From the NCBI RefSeq assembly GCF_041200175.1, contig NZ_CP165727.1, forward strand, positions 2,232,001 through 2,296,000: a stretch of DNA of 64,000 nt, in the 5' to 3' direction. Source of the stretch: Streptomyces sp. R33 (GTDB taxonomy: Bacteria; Actinomycetota; Actinomycetes; Streptomycetales; Streptomycetaceae). The notes below the pieces were generated by a model, which did not search any database, was not told the DNA's origin, and saw only the letters and a list, made by a program, of their open reading frames with translations. Made by a program: the position numbers and the translations under genes. Positions 59,570-64,000 of this stretch are shown piece after piece (the first letter of the stretch is position 1; each line of letters begins with the position of its first letter).

Positions 59570-60879
59570 TTCTTCGCTGCGTCGTGGGAGGTGGTGCGGC
59601 GTGCGTCCGCGAGGGCCGCGGGAAGTTCGCAGGTGCTGAGGCCGAGGCGCGGGGTGCGGCCGGACGCGGAGAGGTCGTACCCGGTGGGGGTGGCGACCAC
59701 GTCCACCCACGCGGTGCCGCGGGGGTGCCCGCACCGGCGTTCGCACCCGGACCAGTGCACCGGCAGGGGGCCGGCCGCCCGGGCGACGGCGGCGCGGGCA
59801 TCGGCGCGTACGTCCGCAAGGGATTTGGCGCAACCGGGACGCCCGGTACAGGCGGTGACGGACCGCCAGGGGTCGTCGGGCGCGGTGACCAGCCCGGCCT
59901 CGGCGAGGGCGGCCAGCTCCTGTGCCGCGGCGTGCGCGGGCAGGCCGGGGACGACGATGCCGCGCCAGGGGGTCAGGCGGACACGGCCCGTGAGGCCGGC
60001 CAGCAGGCGCCACTGGGCGGTGGTCAGCCGGCCCAGGGGTGCGAGCACGCTGAGTGCGGCGGCGCCGTCGGGTCCCTGGACGATGCCGGGTTCGGGAGCC
60101 GGGGAGCGCCGGGCGTTTGCCCGTACGACGGTTGCCTCGACCCCGGCGGCGGCCAACCGTACACGCAACTCACCGGAACCCAGGGCCTGTTCGGCGGGCA
60201 GTTCGGCAACCCGCCAGGCCCGGGTGCCGGCTTCCCGGACGGCGTCGAGGAAGTACGCGGCGGCCACGAGGGCGGCCCGGGGCGCGTCGGCCGCGGCCAC
60301 GAGAAGGGCGTCCGCGGGGTCGGCCGTCCACAGCAGGGCCCGGTCGGCGTCCAGGGCGGTCAGGTTCACGTCCGCGGCGAGCGAGGTGACGTCGCCGCGG
60401 CCGTCGTCGAGGGCGAACAGGAAGCGGCCGGACAGCCCGGCCGCGGGCGCGCTCGCGCACAGCAGCCGGTCCAGCTCCGCGACCCAGGGCGCCACGTCGG
60501 GCAGGCCGAGCCCGTCGAGGCCGGTCAGCGGCGAGGCGACGATGTTGCGGACCCGCTCGTGGGTGGGCGCGGGCAGCAGGCCGGCGCGGACCAGCACGGA
60601 CTGCAGTTCGCCGCCGCAGCCCGCCCCGAGTCCGCGCAGTTGCGCATTGCCGCGCGAGGTCAGGTCGATGTGCCCGTCGCCGAGCCGGTCCGCGGCGTCG
60701 GCCAGCAGCAGGGCCGCGTCCGCGTCGAGCATCCCGCCGGGTACCCGGACCCGGGCCAGGAACCCGTCGTCCGCGGCGTGCAGCCGCAGCGCACCGGGGC
60801 AGGCGTCACCGCGGTCGCGTATGACGGGTTCGTCCCGCGATGCGGCGGAAGGGGGCTGGGGCGGCATGGCGGCGAGCAT
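59566..60879 (-). CDS. cobG: CobG, precorrin-3B synthase
   Basis: The 437-aa protein belongs to the nitrite/sulfite reductase ferredoxin-like family. Two half-domains are visible (LTSRGNAQLRGLG near 75-87 and a second near 290), and the Fe-S cysteines occur in CTGRPGCAKS and SGCERRCGHPRG. CobG uses oxygen to hydroxylate C20 of precorrin-3A and form the gamma-lactone, so its presence marks the aerobic pathway. The ATG at 60879 is chosen; a GTG at 60885 and an ATG at 60867 are in frame. Confidence 0.92.
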   Translation of the reverse strand: MLAAMPPQPPSAASRDEPVIRDRGDACPGALRLHAADDGFLARVRVPGGMLDADAALLLADAADRLGDGHIDLTSRGNAQLRGLGAGCGGELQSVLVRAGLLPAPTHERVRNIVASPLTGLDGLGLPDVAPWVAELDRLLCASAPAAGLSGRFLFALDDGRGDVTSLAADVNLTALDADRALLWTADPADALLVAAADAPRAALVAAAYFLDAVREAGTRAWRVAELPAEQALGSGELRVRLAAAGVEATVVRANARRSPAPEPGIVQGPDGAAALSVLAPLGRLTTAQWRLLAGLTGRVRLTPWRGIVVPGLPAHAAAQELAALAEAGLVTAPDDPWRSVTACTGRPGCAKSLADVRADARAAVARAAGPLPVHWSGCERRCGHPRGTAWVDVVATPTGYDLSASGRTPRLGLSTCELPAALADARRTTSHDAAKK

Positions 60880-60999
60880 ACCCACGATTCCCCCTCCCCG
60901 ACCTGTGGCCGTCACCACCCGCCCCGTTCCGCGCGGCGGTCGTGCGCGGGCGGGCGGCGCGGGCCACCCCCACTCCCGGTCGGGGAGATCGCCACCTAA

Positions 61000-61164
61000 G
61001 ATGACCAGCGGCGGAGCCACGTGGCCCGCCGGGAGGAAGCCCGGTGCGAATCCGGCGCGGTCCCGCCACTGTGAACCCTGCAGAGCAATCCGCCGGGTGA
61101 GTCAGGAACTCCCGCTGTCCTCACTGCCCGGGGCGCGGAAACCCCGAGGAAGGCCTGCCGCCGC
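61000..61164 (+). promoter_or_regulatory. cobalamin (B12) riboswitch controlling cobN
   Basis: The leader contains the B12 box core GCGCGGTCCCGCCACTGT (61055-61072), GGTGCGAATCCGG before it and GAGTCAGGAACTC (61099-61111), in the order of the cobalamin aptamer. GCGGCGG at 61008-61014 can pair with CCGCCGC at 61158-61164, so the closing helix ends at the base before the cobN ATG. The ribosome site GAGGAAGG (61146-61153) is therefore inside the structure, which points to control of translation start. Confidence 0.93.
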
Positions 61165-64000
61165 ATGATCCTCCTGCTGTCGACGTCCGACACCGATCTG
61201 CTCAGCGCCCGCGCCGCGAACACGGCGGACGGCCCCGTGCCGTACCGGTTCGCGAACCCGTCCCGCCTTCCCCTCGACGACCTGCCCGGGCTGCTCGACG
61301 GCGTCGACCTGGTCGTCGTACGCCTCCTCGGCGGCCTGCGCGCCTGGCAGGACGGCCTCGACCTGCTCCTGGCGCCCGGCCAGACCCGCCCGGTGGTGGT
61401 CCTCACCGGCGAACAGGCCCCGGACGCCCAGCTGATGGAGGCCTCCACGGTCCCGATCGGCATCGCGGCCGAGGCGCACGGCTACCTCGCCCACGGCGGC
61501 CCCGCGAACCTGGACCAGCTGGCCCGGTTCCTCTCCGACACCGTGCTGCTCACCGGCCACGGCTTCGACCCGCCGGCCGCCGCGCCGACCTGGGGTCCGC
61601 TGGAGCGCACGCCCGGGACCACCACGGGCCCCCGGATCGCCGTGCTGTACTACCGCGCCCACCAGATGAGCGGCAACACCGCCTTCGTACACGCCCTGTG
61701 CGACGCGATCGAGGCCCAGGACGCCCAGGCGCTCCCCCTCTACGTGTCCTCCCTGCGCACCCCGGAGCCGGACCTGATCGCCGCGCTGGAGTCGGCGGAC
61801 GCGGTCGTCACCACCGTCCTCGCGGCCGGCGGCACCAAGCCCGCCACCGCCTCCGCGGGCGGCGACGACGAGTCGTGGGACGCGGGCGCGCTGGCCGCGC
61901 TCGGCGTCCCGATCCTGCAGGCCCTGTGCCTGACCGGCTCGCGCAGCGCCTGGGAGGAGAACGACGAGGGCCTGTCCCCGCTCGACGCCGCCACCCAGGT
62001 CGCCGTCCCCGAGTTCGACGGGCGCCTGATCACCGTCCCGTTCTCCTTCAAGGAGCTCGACGAGGACGGCCTGCCCGCGTACGTGGCCGACCCGGAGCGC
62101 GCCGCCCGCGTCGCCGGCATCGCCGTCCGGCACGCCCGGCTGCGGCACATCGAGCGCCGCGACAAGAAGATCGCGCTCGTCCTCTCCGCGTACCCCACCA
62201 AGCACTCCCGCATCGGCAACGCGGTCGGCCTCGACACCCCGGCCAGCGCCGTGGAACTGCTGCGCACCCTCATCGCGGGCGGCTACGACTTCGGCCCCGT
62301 CGAGGAGATCCCGGGCCTGGTCTCCGGCGACGGCGACGAGCTGATCCGCGCCCTGATCGAGGCCGGCGGCCATGACCAGGACTGGCTGACCGAGGAGCAG
62401 CTGGCCCGCAACCCGGTCCGGATCCCGGCCGCCGACTACAAGCGGTGGTTCGCCGAGCTCCCCGCCGAGCTGCGCGAAAGCGTCGAGGAGCACTGGGGCG
62501 AGGCCCCGGGCAACATGTTCGTGGATCGCTCGGCCAACCCGGAGGGCGACATCGTCCTCGCGGCGCTGCGCCGCGGCAACCTGCTCATCCTGATCCAGCC
62601 GCCGCGCGGCTTCGGCGAGAACCCGATCGCGATCTACCACGACCCGGACCTGCCGCCCTCGCACCACTACCTGGCCGCGTACCGCTGGATCCAGGCCCGT
62701 GCGCAGGACGGCGGCTTCGGCGCCGACGCGATGATCCACCTGGGCAAGCACGGCAACCTGGAGTGGCTGCCGGGCAAGAACGCCGGCCTGTCGGCGGCCT
62801 GCGCGCCCGACGCCGCGCTCGGCGACCTGCCGCTCATCTACCCCTTCCTGGTGAACGACCCGGGCGAGGGCACGCAGGCCAAGCGCCGCGTGCACGCCAC
62901 CCTGGTCGACCACCTGGTGCCGCCGATGGCGCGCGCGGAGTCGTACGGCGACATCGCGCGCCTGGAGCAGCACCTGGACGAGTACGCGCAGATCTCCGCG
63001 ATGGACCCGGCCAAGCTGCCCGCCATCCGCGCCCAGATCTGGACCCTGATCCAGGCCGCCAAGCTCCACCACGACCTGGGTCTGGAAGAGCGCCCGGACG
63101 ACGAGGGCTTCGACGACTTCCTGCTGCACGTCGACGGCTGGCTGTGCGAGGTCAAGGACGCCCAGATCCGCGACGGCCTGCACGTCCTGGGCGGCGCGCC
63201 GACCGGCGGGGCCCGGGTCAACCTGGTCCTCGCGATCCTGCGCGCCCGTCAGATCTGGGGCGGCACCACGGCCCTGCCCGGCCTGCGGGAGGCGCTCGGC
63301 CTGGACGAGTCCGCGGCCACCCGTACGACCGCCGACGAGGCGGAGGAGGCGGCCCGCGCGCTGGTGCAGGCGATGGAGGACGCGAACTGGGCCCCGGAGG
63401 CGGTGGCTTCGGTCGCCGCCGGCCACTCGGCGGACGTGGCGGCCGTACTGGACTTCGCGGCCCGCGAGGTCGTCCCGCGGCTGGCCGGCACGACCGACGA
63501 GATCGCCCACGTGGTCTCGGCCCTGGACGGCTCGTTCGTCCCGGCGGGCCCCTCGGGCTCCCCGCTCCGGGGCCTGGTCAACGTCCTCCCGACCGGCCGC
63601 AACTTCTACTCCGTCGACCCCAAGGCCGTCCCCTCCCGCCTCGCGTGGGAGACGGGCCAGGCCCTGGCCGACTCCCTGCTCACCCGCTACCGCACCGACA
63701 ACGGCGAGTGGCCGGCTTCGGTCGGCCTGTCCCTGTGGGGCACGAGTGCGATGCGCACCGCGGGCGACGACGTCGCCGAGGCGATGGCCCTGCTGGGCAT
63801 CCGCCCGGTCTGGGACGAGGCCTCGCGCCGCGTCACCGGCCTGGAGCCGATCCCGCTCGAGGAGCTGGGCCGCCCGCGCATCGACGTCACGCTGCGCATC
63901 TCGGGCTTCTTCCGGGACGCGTTCCCGCACGTGATCGGCCTGCTGGACGACGCGGTGCGGCTCGCGGCGTCCCTGGACGAGCCCGCCTCGGAGAACTTCG
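61165..64000 (+). CDS. cobN: CobN, cobaltochelatase large subunit, partial (runs off the window)
   Basis: The frame is open from the ATG at 61165 to the end of the window, 945 codons of an expected 1200 or so. It reads as CobN throughout: VAVLYYRAHQ-type start of the chelatase fold (RIAVLYYRAHQMSGNTAFV), CLTGSRSAW, GEAPGNMFVDR, MIHLGKHGNLEWLPGKNAGLS (metal-binding HxGKHG box), and LPTGRNFYSVDPKAVPS. CobN inserts Co2+ into hydrogenobyrinate diamide with CobS and CobT or related ATPase subunits. GAGGAAGG precedes the start and lies within the riboswitch. Confidence 0.95.
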   Translation, partial: MILLLSTSDTDLLSARAANTADGPVPYRFANPSRLPLDDLPGLLDGVDLVVVRLLGGLRAWQDGLDLLLAPGQTRPVVVLTGEQAPDAQLMEASTVPIGIAAEAHGYLAHGGPANLDQLARFLSDTVLLTGHGFDPPAAAPTWGPLERTPGTTTGPRIAVLYYRAHQMSGNTAFVHALCDAIEAQDAQALPLYVSSLRTPEPDLIAALESADAVVTTVLAAGGTKPATASAGGDDESWDAGALAALGVPILQALCLTGSRSAWEENDEGLSPLDAATQVAVPEFDGRLITVPFSFKELDEDGLPAYVADPERAARVAGIAVRHARLRHIERRDKKIALVLSAYPTKHSRIGNAVGLDTPASAVELLRTLIAGGYDFGPVEEIPGLVSGDGDELIRALIEAGGHDQDWLTEEQLARNPVRIPAADYKRWFAELPAELRESVEEHWGEAPGNMFVDRSANPEGDIVLAALRRGNLLILIQPPRGFGENPIAIYHDPDLPPSHHYLAAYRWIQARAQDGGFGADAMIHLGKHGNLEWLPGKNAGLSAACAPDAALGDLPLIYPFLVNDPGEGTQAKRRVHATLVDHLVPPMARAESYGDIARLEQHLDEYAQISAMDPAKLPAIRAQIWTLIQAAKLHHDLGLEERPDDEGFDDFLLHVDGWLCEVKDAQIRDGLHVLGGAPTGGARVNLVLAILRARQIWGGTTALPGLREALGLDESAATRTTADEAEEAARALVQAMEDANWAPEAVASVAAGHSADVAAVLDFAAREVVPRLAGTTDEIAHVVSALDGSFVPAGPSGSPLRGLVNVLPTGRNFYSVDPKAVPSRLAWETGQALADSLLTRYRTDNGEWPASVGLSLWGTSAMRTAGDDVAEAMALLGIRPVWDEASRRVTGLEPIPLEELGRPRIDVTLRISGFFRDAFPHVIGLLDDAVRLAASLDEPASENF

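Noticed and set aside
61102..63930. 942-codon open frame on the minus strand
   Set aside because: It is antiparallel to cobN, has Arg/Gly/Val-rich composition with no domain, and covers the riboswitch. The plus frame is clearly CobN.

Overview
The window looks like a Streptomyces chromosome (or a very close relative). It is very GC-rich with strong third-position GC, GTG and TTG starts occur, most genes overlap by 1 to 4 bases, and the families are typical of the genus: large LuxR (LAL) regulators, sugar ABC transporters without their own ATPase, a secreted GH16-CBM13 glucanase and aerobic cobalamin genes. No RNA gene other than a cobalamin riboswitch, and no CRISPR array, was seen.

Layout. 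(1) 1-4.3 kb is a defence island: the 3' end of drmB and complete drmC of a DISARM antiphage system, then a coupled two-gene cassette of unknown function (a 658-aa membrane protein and a small protein that share an NQVNTG motif). (2) 4.3-6.3 kb is a scar: a decayed gene, a corA 3' fragment behind short repeats that look like recombinase sites, an IS982-family insertion with perfect ends, and a third piece of the same repeats. (3) 6.4-31.4 kb is a block of 22 genes, all on the minus strand. It holds two LAL regulators, AraC and PucR regulators, seven alpha/beta or HSL-type hydrolases and related enzymes, a flavin monooxygenase with its reductase, a sugar uptake system, an amidohydrolase and a redox group (isochorismatase family, DoxX, Dps, disulfide reductase). 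A second copy of the repeat and corA-3' module closes it at 31.7-32.0 kb, so region 3 lies between two direct copies. (4) 32-33.8 kb holds degraded or orphan genes, including a frameshifted DUF3592-like gene and an orphan CDI-type immunity protein. (5) 34-45 kb holds a 1538-aa HEAT-repeat protein, the glucanase, and a coupled pair made of a SNF2-like ATPase and a 784-aa unknown protein, then a DUF421 membrane protein. (6) 45-53.7 kb has scattered core and secreted functions: two trypsin-like proteases, a tyrosine phosphatase, an O-methyltransferase, a TsaD protein behind a 35-bp palindrome, a PI-PLC-like protein, an FAD oxidoreductase and an SDR. (7) 53.9-64 kb is the aerobic cobalamin locus: cobL-cobM-cobK rightward, cobG-cobH-cobIJ leftward, and cobN rightward under a riboswitch, running off the window.

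The parts most likely to hold undescribed biology are the NQVNTG cassette beside DISARM, the 784-aa protein with its SNF2 partner, and the repeated corA-3' modules, which suggest that corA has served more than once as an integration target and that the defence island arrived this way.
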